From: Paraburkholderia madseniana
GTDB lineage: Bacteria; Pseudomonadota; Gammaproteobacteria; Burkholderiales; Burkholderiaceae
Reading direction: 5' to 3'
Assembly (NCBI RefSeq): GCF_009690905.1
Contig: NZ_VOSW01000036.1
Location: 1-64,000 of the forward strand
DNA length: 64,000 nt
Every line of letters starts with the position of its first letter. Positions within the stretch are counted from its first letter, which is position 1. Below, piece after piece: positions 25,969 to 34,984 of this stretch. The position numbers were made by a program, and so were the translations under genes. The notes beneath the pieces are model-generated. The model saw only the letters and a program-made list of their open reading frames with translations, was not told the origin of the DNA and did no database searches.

Positions 25969-28248
25969 CTACGCTACGTCCAGAGTCGGCGCCGGCACGG
26001 CGGCCGTCCGTGCTACACCGACGGTGAAACCCGTGAGGACCGCATTGCCACTGGGAATGTCGATGTCGAATTCCGAGGCGACCAGATTCGAATTGACGCC
26101 AGGCCGTGTGCGCGCATAGGACAGACGCGCATCGGGTGCGTCGTGTCCCCAGCCGTGCGGCATGCTGATGACACCAGGCATGATTTCGTCCGAAACGGTC
26201 ACCGGCACCGTGATCATCTTGTCGTTCCGACTAATCTCGACGCGGTCGCCCGTCTTGACCTGAAGGCGCTCCGCGTCGTTCGGATGCAGCATGGCCGTGC
26301 ATTTGTCCGGGCCGCGATTGAACGCGCGGATGTTGTGCATCCAGGAATTGATCGAGTGCAGCTGGCGCCGGCCGATCATGATCATTCGGTCGCTGGTCGT
26401 GTACTGCGTCATCGCTTCGCGCAGGCGCGGCGCTTCCCGCATCAGCAGCTCGGGCGCCAGTTCGACCTTGCCGCTCGGCGTGCCCAGCGCCTGCGGAAGG
26501 CGCTCGAATAGCGGGCCTAGGTCGATGCCGTGATCCGCCGCCTTGACCTTCGATAAGGTAAGGCCGTCAGGCTTGGCTCCGAACTTGTCGCCGAAATGAT
26601 GCGTGCGCAGCAGGATTTCATAGATGCGGTCGCTGCCCTGCTTCTCCTCCAGCAGCTCCAGGGCCTGGGCAGCCGTCTTGCCGCCCAGGCCGCCGCCGGC
26701 CTGCGCGCCCTGCAGAAAGAACTCAGCGAGCGCATTGTCGACGGCCTGCTCGGAGATATCGGAGAGCTTGGCGGCCAGGGACAGCATGATCTCGCCGTCG
26801 GACTTCGTACCCGGGATCGGCTCGAACACCTTGTCGACCCACTTGGCGACATGGCGCACGGCCAGTGTCGTCGTGAAAATCGGCCAGTCCGAACGGTCCA
26901 GGTGGCCCGAGCCGGGCAGGATCAGATCGGCATGGCGGCTCGTCTCGCCCACATAGATATCGACCGCCACCATGAAATCCAGCGAGGACAGCGCCTTCGA
27001 CAACTGTGGGCCGTTGGGCACGCTGATGACCGGATTGGCGCACATCGTGAGCAGGCCCCGGATCTGTCCTTGTCCGGGCGTGAGAATCTCCTCGGCCAGG
27101 ACGACCGCGGGCAACTGGCCGGCGACTTCCGGCAGTCCGCGCACCCGCGAATGCCAGCGGTGATGCGGCGCCACACCGTTCCGGTAACGTTCGTTCAGGA
27201 AGATCGAAGGCGTCACTCCCATAGGGATCATGGCGCCGCCGGGACGGTCGAGATTTCCTGTCAGCGCATTGACCACGTCGATCAGCCAGCTGGTCACCGA
27301 ACCGAAAGGCTGCTGGGATGACCCGGTTCGCCCATAGCAGACGGCCGATGGAGCGCCGGCAAAATCGCGGGCGATCTCCCTGATCGTCTCGGCAGGGATG
27401 CCACTGGCCGCGGCGAGCTCCGGCAGCGAGAACGACCTCGCCAAGGCGGCGACCTCCTGCACGCCATTGACATGCGTCTCCAGTCTGCCGAGCTTGACAA
27501 GGTTCTCGTCGAAGAGCACCCGCAACAGCCCCAGCAGGAAGTAAGGGTCGGTGCCCGGTCGAATGGGCAGGTGTCGATTCGCCAAGGCCGCTGTTTCGGT
27601 TCGGCGCGGGTCCACCACTACCACCTGGCCACCACGCTGCCGGATTTCCTCCATGCGCCGGCCGAAGCCGGGCGCCGTCATCAGGCTGCCCCCCGAGATA
27701 CAGGGGTTAGCGCCCAGAATGAGAAGGTAGTCGGTGCGCTCGACGTCCGGCACCGGAATCAACGACTGGTCGCCGAATACCAGGCCTGTTGACAGCACCT
27801 TGGGCAGATGGTCGACCGAGGTTGAAGAGTACAGCGAGCGTGTGCCCAGCGCCATCGCGCAGCTCAGCGTGTACAGCAGTCCGCCCGGATTGTGTGCGGT
27901 AGGATTGCCGACGTAAATCGCGTTGGCGTCCGCGCCATACTTGTGCGAAATGTCCTTGAAGCGTTCGGCCGCCAACTCGAGGGCATCCTGCCAGCTGATT
28001 TCCTCGAAATCCTTGCCTCGGCGGCGCAGTGGTTTGGCGAGTACATCACGGTCTTCACGCAACGCTTTCATGCCCTGGCTTTTGGGGCAGACGAAACCAC
28101 GGCTGAGCGGGTCATGCTCGTCGCCGCGAATATCCAGCACGGTTCGCGTCTCCCTATCGGCGGTCACCACGACGCCGCACCCTGCTTCGCAGATGGGGCA
28201 CTTGCGAACGTGCCGGCTCAGACTTCCTTCCATGCTTGTAGCGCTCAT
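25969..28248 (-). CDS. Molybdopterin (bis-MGD) oxidoreductase, DMSO-reductase superfamily
   Basis: About 759 residues. An N-terminal 4Fe-4S motif (CPICEAGCG, then FVCPKSQG) is followed by the Mo-binding domains (LLILGANPCISGG, VVVDPRRTETAALANRHLPIRPGTD) and a C-terminal molybdopterin dinucleotide-binding domain (NDAERLQVKTGDRVEIS, SMPHGWGHD). No Tat signal is visible, so it is probably cytoplasmic. ATG 28248 has GGAGGAACG upstream and is preferred to a longer GTG start. The region that should hold the Mo ligand (LYSSTSVDHL) has no obvious Cys or Sec. Reaction unknown; ferredoxin and reductase genes upstream suggest an electron chain. Confidence 0.85.
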   Translation of the reverse strand: MSATSMEGSLSRHVRKCPICEAGCGVVVTADRETRTVLDIRGDEHDPLSRGFVCPKSQGMKALREDRDVLAKPLRRRGKDFEEISWQDALELAAERFKDISHKYGADANAIYVGNPTAHNPGGLLYTLSCAMALGTRSLYSSTSVDHLPKVLSTGLVFGDQSLIPVPDVERTDYLLILGANPCISGGSLMTAPGFGRRMEEIRQRGGQVVVVDPRRTETAALANRHLPIRPGTDPYFLLGLLRVLFDENLVKLGRLETHVNGVQEVAALARSFSLPELAAASGIPAETIREIARDFAGAPSAVCYGRTGSSQQPFGSVTSWLIDVVNALTGNLDRPGGAMIPMGVTPSIFLNERYRNGVAPHHRWHSRVRGLPEVAGQLPAVVLAEEILTPGQGQIRGLLTMCANPVISVPNGPQLSKALSSLDFMVAVDIYVGETSRHADLILPGSGHLDRSDWPIFTTTLAVRHVAKWVDKVFEPIPGTKSDGEIMLSLAAKLSDISEQAVDNALAEFFLQGAQAGGGLGGKTAAQALELLEEKQGSDRIYEILLRTHHFGDKFGAKPDGLTLSKVKAADHGIDLGPLFERLPQALGTPSGKVELAPELLMREAPRLREAMTQYTTSDRMIMIGRRQLHSINSWMHNIRAFNRGPDKCTAMLHPNDAERLQVKTGDRVEISRNDKMITVPVTVSDEIMPGVISMPHGWGHDAPDARLSYARTRPGVNSNLVASEFDIDIPSGNAVLTGFTVGVARTAAVPAPTLDVA

Positions 28249-28281
28249 CGTACGTTCCTCCAACTTCACACCTGACGGCGA

Positions 28282-28617
28282 TCACTCGCTCTGTGGCTGT
28301 TCGCTGAAGAATTTCTCGAACTTGCCCGACATCCCCTTGTATTCGTCGGCGTCGGGGAAGTCCCGTCGGTGTTCGACCATTTTTGGCCAGACGGCCGAGA
28401 GCTGCCTGTTGAGCGCCAGCCAGCGCGCGGCTTCCGGTTTGCTGCCAGCGACAATGGCTTGACTGGGGCAGATCGGGACGCAGGCAGCGCAATCGATGCA
28501 GGTCACCGGATCGATGACCAGCATGACTTCGCCGCCGCGAAAGCACTCCACCGGGCATACGTCAACGCAGTCTGTGTATTTGCATCGTATGCAGGAGTCT
28601 GTAACGACATAGGTCAT
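28282..28617 (-). CDS. Seven-iron (3Fe-4S/4Fe-4S) ferredoxin, FdxA type
   Basis: A 111-residue ferredoxin. Cysteines occur at about 9, 12, 17, 21 and 25 (CIRCKYTDCVDVCPVEC) and at 40, 43, 46 and 50 (CIDCAACVPICP), the pattern of FdxA-type 7Fe ferredoxins, with a helical C-terminal tail. It lies between the FprA-like reductase and the Mo enzyme, with gaps of 20 and 33 bp, and is the natural electron carrier between them. Confidence 0.9.
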   Translation of the reverse strand: MTYVVTDSCIRCKYTDCVDVCPVECFRGGEVMLVIDPVTCIDCAACVPICPSQAIVAGSKPEAARWLALNRQLSAVWPKMVEHRRDFPDADEYKGMSGKFEKFFSEQPQSE

Positions 28618-28637
28618 GATCGTTTCCTCACTTCGTT

Positions 28638-29963
28638 TTACGCGCTCGCGGCGCTCACTCGGTCAATACCGCATATGCCTAACATTTCTTCGACGGTGTG
28701 AAATTTCCTGCGGGGTGCTCCTCCGGTCGCGCGTGTGCATTCAGCGCGATCGATTGCCTTCCAGTCCTCGAACACGACAGGACGGATGCCGCGTTCTGCC
28801 AGCAACTTGTCCAGCCCAGAAGGACCTTCACCACCGATAGCGGAGACTTCCTTACTGATGCGAGCGGCGATCTGAGCGGCATCGGCTCTATTGGTTGCGA
28901 TGGTTCCACCCGGCCCTCGTCTCGCCCATCCGGTGCAGTACAGGCCTTCCTCGATTCGACCATCCTCATGCAGGAAGGACCCGCGCCGCTCATCGATATT
29001 CAGAGGCGCCAATCGCTTCACGCGGTAGCCGATACAACTGATCACCACATCGCACCGAACATTGAAAAATGAGCGCGTGCCTTCGACGATGTTTCCGTTC
29101 ATCCGCATTCGCTCGAAGCGCATCGCTTCCACTCGCGTGCGGCCGATGATCTCGACTGGCCTTCCGAGGAATTGAAGCTCGATAGCGCGGGCCTTTCCTG
29201 ACATTGCAGAGTTGGAGAAGCGGGCCAGAGCATTCAGCATGGACGCTTGCGGCGCCGGAAGGCTCGCGATGACCGTGCTATCCGGGAACTCTGTTCCTGT
29301 CGGCAAGGATAGAGAAACATCTGCTGCTTCGCCCAACTCCTCCAGCTCCTTGACCGAAAAGCGAGCATCCATGGGGCTGCGCCGTCCGGCCAGCACGACT
29401 TTTCGTACGCGCGACTCGCGCAGCATGTCCATCGCGCGAGGAGATATATCGGTCTGCGCAAGCGAATCGACGGGCTTTGTCAGTAGCCGAGCCACGTCAA
29501 TCGCGACATTGCCGTTGCCGATAACCATCACGGTTTCCGGCAGCTCGGCAATTTCCAACTCTGCGTGATCAGGATGGGCGTTGTACCAACCGGTGAATCG
29601 AGCCGATCCCCACACGCCAGGCAGGTGTTCTCCAGGGATATCCAGCGTGTTGTCGACAGGACAACCACAGGCTAGTACCACTGCGTCGTAGAGTTCTCGC
29701 AGACGGTCGAGTGAAACCGCCTGGCCAATCTCGACGCCGCCGAGAAACCGAACACCATGCCTGGAAAAGGCCTGTTCGAAACGCTGCGTCACCGCTCTGA
29801 CAGACGCGTGATCTGGCGCAACGCCGGAGCGAACGAGCCCGAACGGCGTCGGCAGCCGATCTATTACGTCGATCAGCGGTGGAGTCGGTACATGCCTTTG
29901 CAGAGCCTCCACGAGATACATACCCGCTGGACCGCTGCCAACGACTGCTACAGAAATCGGCAT
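28638..29963 (-). CDS. Ferredoxin-NADP reductase, FprA/adrenodoxin-reductase type
   Basis: About 441 residues with an N-terminal FAD-binding loop (ISVAVVGSGPAGMYLVEAL), PTPFGLVRSGVAPDH, an NADP-binding stretch (VMVIGNGNVAIDVARLL) and a C-terminal GWARRGPGGTIATNRADA, all typical of adrenodoxin reductase/FprA. It moves electrons between NADPH and a ferredoxin. The start at 29963 has GAGGAGAGG upstream; the longer form overlaps the transporter gene. The ferredoxin gene follows at once, forming a reductase-ferredoxin pair. Confidence 0.9.
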   Translation of the reverse strand: MPISVAVVGSGPAGMYLVEALQRHVPTPPLIDVIDRLPTPFGLVRSGVAPDHASVRAVTQRFEQAFSRHGVRFLGGVEIGQAVSLDRLRELYDAVVLACGCPVDNTLDIPGEHLPGVWGSARFTGWYNAHPDHAELEIAELPETVMVIGNGNVAIDVARLLTKPVDSLAQTDISPRAMDMLRESRVRKVVLAGRRSPMDARFSVKELEELGEAADVSLSLPTGTEFPDSTVIASLPAPQASMLNALARFSNSAMSGKARAIELQFLGRPVEIIGRTRVEAMRFERMRMNGNIVEGTRSFFNVRCDVVISCIGYRVKRLAPLNIDERRGSFLHEDGRIEEGLYCTGWARRGPGGTIATNRADAAQIAARISKEVSAIGGEGPSGLDKLLAERGIRPVVFEDWKAIDRAECTRATGGAPRRKFHTVEEMLGICGIDRVSAASA

Positions 29964-30006
29964 CACAAATTCCTCTCCTCTTACAACGCGCGCAGCGACG
30001 TCTGCG

Positions 30007-32451
30007 TCAATCATTGGCGACGCGCCGGCCTGGTTTGCTGCTCACTGCCCGGGTGGGGCACTCCCACGCCGGATCCTCCACCTTCCGATGCCGTTTGGCC
30101 GGCGTGCTGTATTTTGACTCGCTGCGTTTTCCCACGATGAACTCTGGCCTGAAGACGTAGACCATGGCGGGCATGATGAACAAGGCACTGAATGCCGAAA
30201 CGAAGAGCCAGATCGCCATCAACAGCCCCATTTCCGCCTGAAAACGCAGCGACGACTGCAGCCACAGCACCACGCTCACGGTCAGCGTCAGAGACGTGAT
30301 CAGCACGCCTTTGCCCGCAGTGCGCAACGACTGTTGAATTGCCAGCTTCAGATCGTTGTGGTGATGGAGTTCCTCGCGGATTCCATCGACGACGTAGAAC
30401 GCATAATCGACACCCAGCCCAATCCCGAGTGCGGCGACAGGCAAGGTGCTCAGAGTCATGCCGATGCCCTTCCAGGCCATGAAGCTGAAGGTAATGGTGT
30501 TGGAAAGCATGACCGGCACCATGAAAAAGATTCCTGCCCGCGTCGAGCGATAGGCGACGGCACAGCAGATGACCAGCCAGAGTAGTGCCAGCGCAACGCT
30601 TTCGATCTGCCCGGAGAGGATCACTTCGTTGACGGCCGCGGTGACGCCGATCACGCCCCCGGCCAGTAGGTAGGAGCCTTGCTTCAAGGGGTTGTCAGCG
30701 ATGAATTCCTTGAGCCGCTGCACCGCCGTCCGAATGCTGCCACCGCGATGATCCTTGAAATAGAAGGTCACCGGTGCGTACTGAAACTTGGGGTCTACAA
30801 ATTGGGCAGACTCACCTGCATCGGCCCCCCACATGTAGAACAACTCGCCGTTCTCGTTCTTGGTTTTGCCGAACTCCTGATAGCGCGGATTGTCCTCGCG
30901 CAGGATCCGGTTGACTGACGGAATGACGTCCGCAATCGACAGACTCCCCCCGATCTCCGGCTGCGCGGCCATGAAGCGCTGCATCGAAACCATATTTTCG
31001 AGCACCGCAGGCTCTTTGACGTCGTCGGGCTTCGTTCCCGCGAAGACCGCGTACATGCGGTCCGCCCCCTGGAACTGCCGATTGACCGCCGCTGAGTCCT
31101 GGTTATAGCGCGAGTCTTGCCAAAGAATCGGCGAACCGGCATCTGCGTCGCCGATCTGAAGCCTGAAGGCATAGAGGCCCGAGCCGACGAAAACCGCCGC
31201 GGCACCTGCCACCACTACGTAACGCCATCTGGAGGCGGCAACCGAGATGGCCAGCGTAAGCACGCGATCGAGCAGCGGCGAAACGTCGAACGGGTGAGCG
31301 CAGCCCTTGGGTTTCTTGAGCCACGACAGTAGCACCGGCGTCATGACGCAGGCGCTTACGGCGATGGTCAGTACCCAGATGGTCCCGATGACCGCTACCT
31401 TCTGCATGAGCGGAATCGGCGTGAGCACCACCACGACCATGCAGCCCGCGTCGGCGATCACCCCGAGCATGCCTGGCTTGAAGAGCTGGAGCATCGCGGA
31501 GCTGGCAGCCGCACGCGTCGTCTCGGCCCCAGCCGCCAGTTCATCGCCGAATCTCGACACCAGTTGCACCGAATGCGAGATGGATCGGGCGGTAATCAGG
31601 AAAGCGATGACAATGACCAGTGGATCGAGGTTGAAACCAAGGAGCGAGGCGAAGCCGAGCGCCCAGATCGCACTGGTCAGGCCTGCCAGCAGCGGCAGTA
31701 GCGTGCCGCGCCAGGTCCGCGCGATCAGAAACAGGAGTGCTACCAGGCAGCCGATAGTGAAAAGAAAGATGTGCAAGGTTTCCGGGACGTAATAGTTCAC
31801 CCAGCCATAGAGCATCGGCTCGCCGACCACGCTGACCTGCACGCCTTCGCCTTGCGCGGCCTCGGCCAGCTTGGTGATCTGCGGAAAGATCTTGTTGTAG
31901 TCGACCAGGCTCTCATAGAAGTCGACCGTAATCAGCGTTGACTTCAGATCTCGTGAAACGTACGGCCCGTAGATCAACGGACTGTTGAGCACAGAGGACT
32001 TCAGCGCCTGCATCTCTTGTTGCGTCTTCGGAATATCCGGCCACATGACAGGCCGTGCTTCAATGGCGTCGGTCGACGCCCTGATTTCCCTTAGCTTGTT
32101 CGAAGCAAGCGAAACGATCTGGGTCGAGTTCACGCCATCGACCAATGGCAGTTCATTCGTAATTTTTCTGACTTTTTCGAGCACCTTCTGATTGAAGATA
32201 TCGCCCTGCTTTACCTCAAGCATGACGCTGATCACGTTTGAGCCGCCAAAGTGCTCCTGAAATCGCTCATGTACCTGAACGTAAGGGTGACTGCGCGGCA
32301 GCAGGTCTTCAAATACCGTCTTGACGTGTACGCGTGCGGCGAAGAGCGTCATCACCAGCGTCAGCAGGAGGTAAGCTCCGGCCACGGCCACACGGTTTCG
32401 GATGCAGAATTCGACGAAGTTCTGAAGCTTGGTATACGTAAGGTCTTTCAC
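30007..32451 (-). CDS. RND/MMPL-family membrane transporter
   Basis: An 814-residue RND-superfamily permease with two repeats of one TM helix, a large periplasmic domain and a bundle of helices. Characteristic pieces are FLITARSISHSVQLVSRFGDEL in the first half and LGIGLGVDYAFYVVDGIREE in the second. MMPL/HpnN-like members move lipids and other hydrophobic molecules across or along the inner membrane. In this order with YCF48-like, DUF1329 and DUF1302 genes it forms an envelope block often found with hydrophobic-substrate catabolism. Direction of transport is unknown. Confidence 0.88.
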   Translation of the reverse strand: MKDLTYTKLQNFVEFCIRNRVAVAGAYLLLTLVMTLFAARVHVKTVFEDLLPRSHPYVQVHERFQEHFGGSNVISVMLEVKQGDIFNQKVLEKVRKITNELPLVDGVNSTQIVSLASNKLREIRASTDAIEARPVMWPDIPKTQQEMQALKSSVLNSPLIYGPYVSRDLKSTLITVDFYESLVDYNKIFPQITKLAEAAQGEGVQVSVVGEPMLYGWVNYYVPETLHIFLFTIGCLVALLFLIARTWRGTLLPLLAGLTSAIWALGFASLLGFNLDPLVIVIAFLITARSISHSVQLVSRFGDELAAGAETTRAAASSAMLQLFKPGMLGVIADAGCMVVVVLTPIPLMQKVAVIGTIWVLTIAVSACVMTPVLLSWLKKPKGCAHPFDVSPLLDRVLTLAISVAASRWRYVVVAGAAAVFVGSGLYAFRLQIGDADAGSPILWQDSRYNQDSAAVNRQFQGADRMYAVFAGTKPDDVKEPAVLENMVSMQRFMAAQPEIGGSLSIADVIPSVNRILREDNPRYQEFGKTKNENGELFYMWGADAGESAQFVDPKFQYAPVTFYFKDHRGGSIRTAVQRLKEFIADNPLKQGSYLLAGGVIGVTAAVNEVILSGQIESVALALLWLVICCAVAYRSTRAGIFFMVPVMLSNTITFSFMAWKGIGMTLSTLPVAALGIGLGVDYAFYVVDGIREELHHHNDLKLAIQQSLRTAGKGVLITSLTLTVSVVLWLQSSLRFQAEMGLLMAIWLFVSAFSALFIMPAMVYVFRPEFIVGKRSESKYSTPAKRHRKVEDPAWECPTRAVSSKPGRRVAND

Positions 32452-32494
32452 AGTGTTGCTCTCCGGATTGCCGCGCTCTTTGCTCGCCCCGTGC

Positions 32495-33535
32495 CTACAG
32501 GGCCTTCATTTCCTGGGTGGTGACCACTCGCGAACCTACGAGGTAATACTGCGTTGGGCTCCGTGCAATGCTCGTGTACCAATTGCGATCATCCGGCGAC
32601 AGGCGGGTTGCTTTCCACTCGCTGGCGTCTGTCGATCCAATGACGACAATGCCTTTGGAGCCCACGGCAACCCAGCGCTCGCCGTCCCAAATCACGTCAA
32701 GCAGATGCTCCAATCGTCCGCGTTCATACACTTTTCCCGCTTCCAGACGATCGTCAGTCTGGATGGTCTGGGGCGACTGATCGGGCGATACAAACCTCTC
32801 CTGGGTCCAGGTTTTCCCGCCGTCGTGCGAAACAAGAATGACGCCGTTCAGGCCGACCGCCACACCGTTTTCGGCATCCCTGAACGCGACTGACATGAGG
32901 CTCATCTTCGTCGGGCTTTTGACCTCGTGCCATGAGGCACCATCATCGTTCGATACTCGAATCCGGCCATATTCGCCCACCATCCAGCCACGCTCTCCGC
33001 GAAATGAGACGTCGTTCCATGCGATGTCCTCTTCGGGTCCGACCTGAGCCCAGGTGCTCCCGAAGTCGGTTGAATGGAGCACGCTTCCGCCCTCGCCCAC
33101 GGCCCATGCCTGTCCGCCGGCCAGCGCCGTGACGCGCATCAGCTTGTTGGCGATCTTGTTGTGCGGGGCCTCGACACCACGCCACAGATTCCCGCCGTCA
33201 TCGGTAACGATCACGGCCCCACCGTTGCCGACCGCAACAGCGTGTCGCCCATCCCACGCCGCCACATCCTGCAGCGAGACATCAACAGCGGATCGCTGAA
33301 TTCCCCACGAGCGCCCGCTGTCTTCCGTGCGCGCGATCTTTCCGCCGCTGCCGACCACCCACGCCCTCCCGTCCTGCTCCACGGCCAACCCATAGAAGCG
33401 ATCACCGCGTTCGAACACCGGCCTTGCTAACGCAGCCCCCTGCGGCTGTGGCTTGATGAAAAGCCCGGCATACAGCAATCCACCGATGATGACCAGCGGC
33501 AACGCAGACGTTAAAAGATTGAATATGCGGTTCAC
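32495..33535 (-). CDS. YCF48/BNR-repeat beta-propeller protein, membrane anchored
   Basis: About 346 residues starting at GTG 33535 (with AGGA upstream), which places a hydrophobic anchor at the N-terminus (NLLTSALPLVIIGGLLYAGLF). The remainder is a repeated beta-propeller of the YCF48/photosystem II stability factor type: WVVGSGGKIARTEDSGRSWG, WAVGEGGSVLHSTDFGSTW, WMVGEYGRIRVSNDDGASW, GVAVGLNGVILVSHDGGKTW. It is presumably periplasmic and may be an assembly factor or adaptor for the RND transporter encoded 43 bp downstream. Confidence 0.85.
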   Translation of the reverse strand: MNRIFNLLTSALPLVIIGGLLYAGLFIKPQPQGAALARPVFERGDRFYGLAVEQDGRAWVVGSGGKIARTEDSGRSWGIQRSAVDVSLQDVAAWDGRHAVAVGNGGAVIVTDDGGNLWRGVEAPHNKIANKLMRVTALAGGQAWAVGEGGSVLHSTDFGSTWAQVGPEEDIAWNDVSFRGERGWMVGEYGRIRVSNDDGASWHEVKSPTKMSLMSVAFRDAENGVAVGLNGVILVSHDGGKTWTQERFVSPDQSPQTIQTDDRLEAGKVYERGRLEHLLDVIWDGERWVAVGSKGIVVIGSTDASEWKATRLSPDDRNWYTSIARSPTQYYLVGSRVVTTQEMKAL

Positions 33536-33688
33536 GTTGATGTCCTGATACGTTGCGGCAAAAGCCGACGAACGCGGGCAGAAATGGATTTGGCGCGTGC
33601 GAGGCCCAGGTGCGAAAGCCGGACCCGACAAAGGCACCGGAAAGCGCGCGCCCGCGAACGCGCGAACCGGCGCCTTGGCTCAGCCGCG

Positions 33689-34960
33689 CTATTGCAATGC
33701 CTCCAGAGCTTCAGGCGTATATTGTCCCCACTTCGCGCCATAATCGACTACGCCCGGAGCGATGAACTGGGTCTCGTGCTTCGCCTTGAAATCAATGAAC
33801 TCCCCGCCAGCTGGGGTCATATACTTAATTCCGGTTGTCTGTCCGGTTAGCTGGTCGTAGCCGTATTCGATGTATCGCCAGAAATCGCCTTTCTTGTCGT
33901 ACGTCTCGGCCATGTAGACAGCCGGAATCTTGGTGTCCACGTACATAATCTTCTTGCTGTAGGGATGCTCGGGAGGTGGGGTACCCTCGACGACCCACAC
34001 CTCGCGCGGCGCATAGTTCATTTTCTGGTACCAGTAGGGCGCAGGCCCGCTCGAATCGATGATTGGCCACTCTTCCAAGGTTCCCGCCTTGGCGGCATTT
34101 CGTGTCACTTTGTAGTCAACGGCGGCGAGAATCCAGCGCTTGCCGATCAGCTTGTTCTGCTTGTATTGAGATGGACGGGCGTTGTAGGCGTAGATGTCGT
34201 CATTCAGGAAATCCAGCCCGCCTACGGGGTCCATCCATGCGTTTCCGGTCAGTCTCCGGATTCTGCGAGCGGATTTGATATACGCAAACTGATCCTCGAG
34301 CTTCGACGCGCTGACGTCATAGCGAACCGTGAAAGTACCCGTCCCTTTGATGTCCTGCGGCTCTACAGCGACAAGCATCGTTTTGGTCAGCACGTCTGGA
34401 TCGCCCAGAACCGTTTTGCCTTCCCCCAGACGTCCCTTATTGATAAGCCGATCGAAGATATAGTGTTGGGTCGCCTCGTAACCCGAACTGTTGACCGTCA
34501 CGAAATAGACGTCCTTTTTAATATCTCTGGGATAGGGCGACCCATAGTAGAAGTTCCACATCACCTTTTCCCCCGCGTCCGGATCCGACTCGGAGATATC
34601 GGGGAACGGCAGACCCGCAACCCAGCCGGTGACTTCCCTTGTCTTGGGATCGAACTTAACCTGGTCGGAATACTTCTTCGTGGATTCCACGTACTTTGGG
34701 TCAAACTCCGGCTCTTTTGACTTACCCAGCTTCATCTTGAGGCCGGTGTTGCGTATTTGCCATTCAACCTTTTCCGTGAGCAGGCTGCCGATCGTATGCC
34801 CCATGAAGGTGTCGTTCTTGATCTGGTCGAGGTTGGCTTTGCTGATCACGGTTCCGTCAGAAAGCTCCGCCGCCAGTGCGGAAGCACTCGTCGCGATCAA
34901 GCATGCAGCCACCAGCGTCTTAAGACGGTACGCCACGCCTGGCTTGAATTGAGTTTGCAT
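33689..34960 (-). CDS. DUF1329 periplasmic/outer-membrane lipoprotein-like protein
   Basis: About 423 residues; a signal peptide (TLVAACLIATSASALAAEL) is followed by a DUF1329 domain of LolB/LppX-like beta character. The start at 34960 fits the GGAGA site better than the ATG 6 bp upstream. DUF1329 proteins nearly always pair with DUF1302 proteins, as here, and are thought to carry hydrophobic ligands across the periplasm. The gene lies 18 bp after DUF1302. Confidence 0.85.
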   Translation of the reverse strand: MQTQFKPGVAYRLKTLVAACLIATSASALAAELSDGTVISKANLDQIKNDTFMGHTIGSLLTEKVEWQIRNTGLKMKLGKSKEPEFDPKYVESTKKYSDQVKFDPKTREVTGWVAGLPFPDISESDPDAGEKVMWNFYYGSPYPRDIKKDVYFVTVNSSGYEATQHYIFDRLINKGRLGEGKTVLGDPDVLTKTMLVAVEPQDIKGTGTFTVRYDVSASKLEDQFAYIKSARRIRRLTGNAWMDPVGGLDFLNDDIYAYNARPSQYKQNKLIGKRWILAAVDYKVTRNAAKAGTLEEWPIIDSSGPAPYWYQKMNYAPREVWVVEGTPPPEHPYSKKIMYVDTKIPAVYMAETYDKKGDFWRYIEYGYDQLTGQTTGIKYMTPAGGEFIDFKAKHETQFIAPGVVDYGAKWGQYTPEALEALQ

Positions 34961-34984
34961 AATCATGTCTCCGATTGCCTCTGG

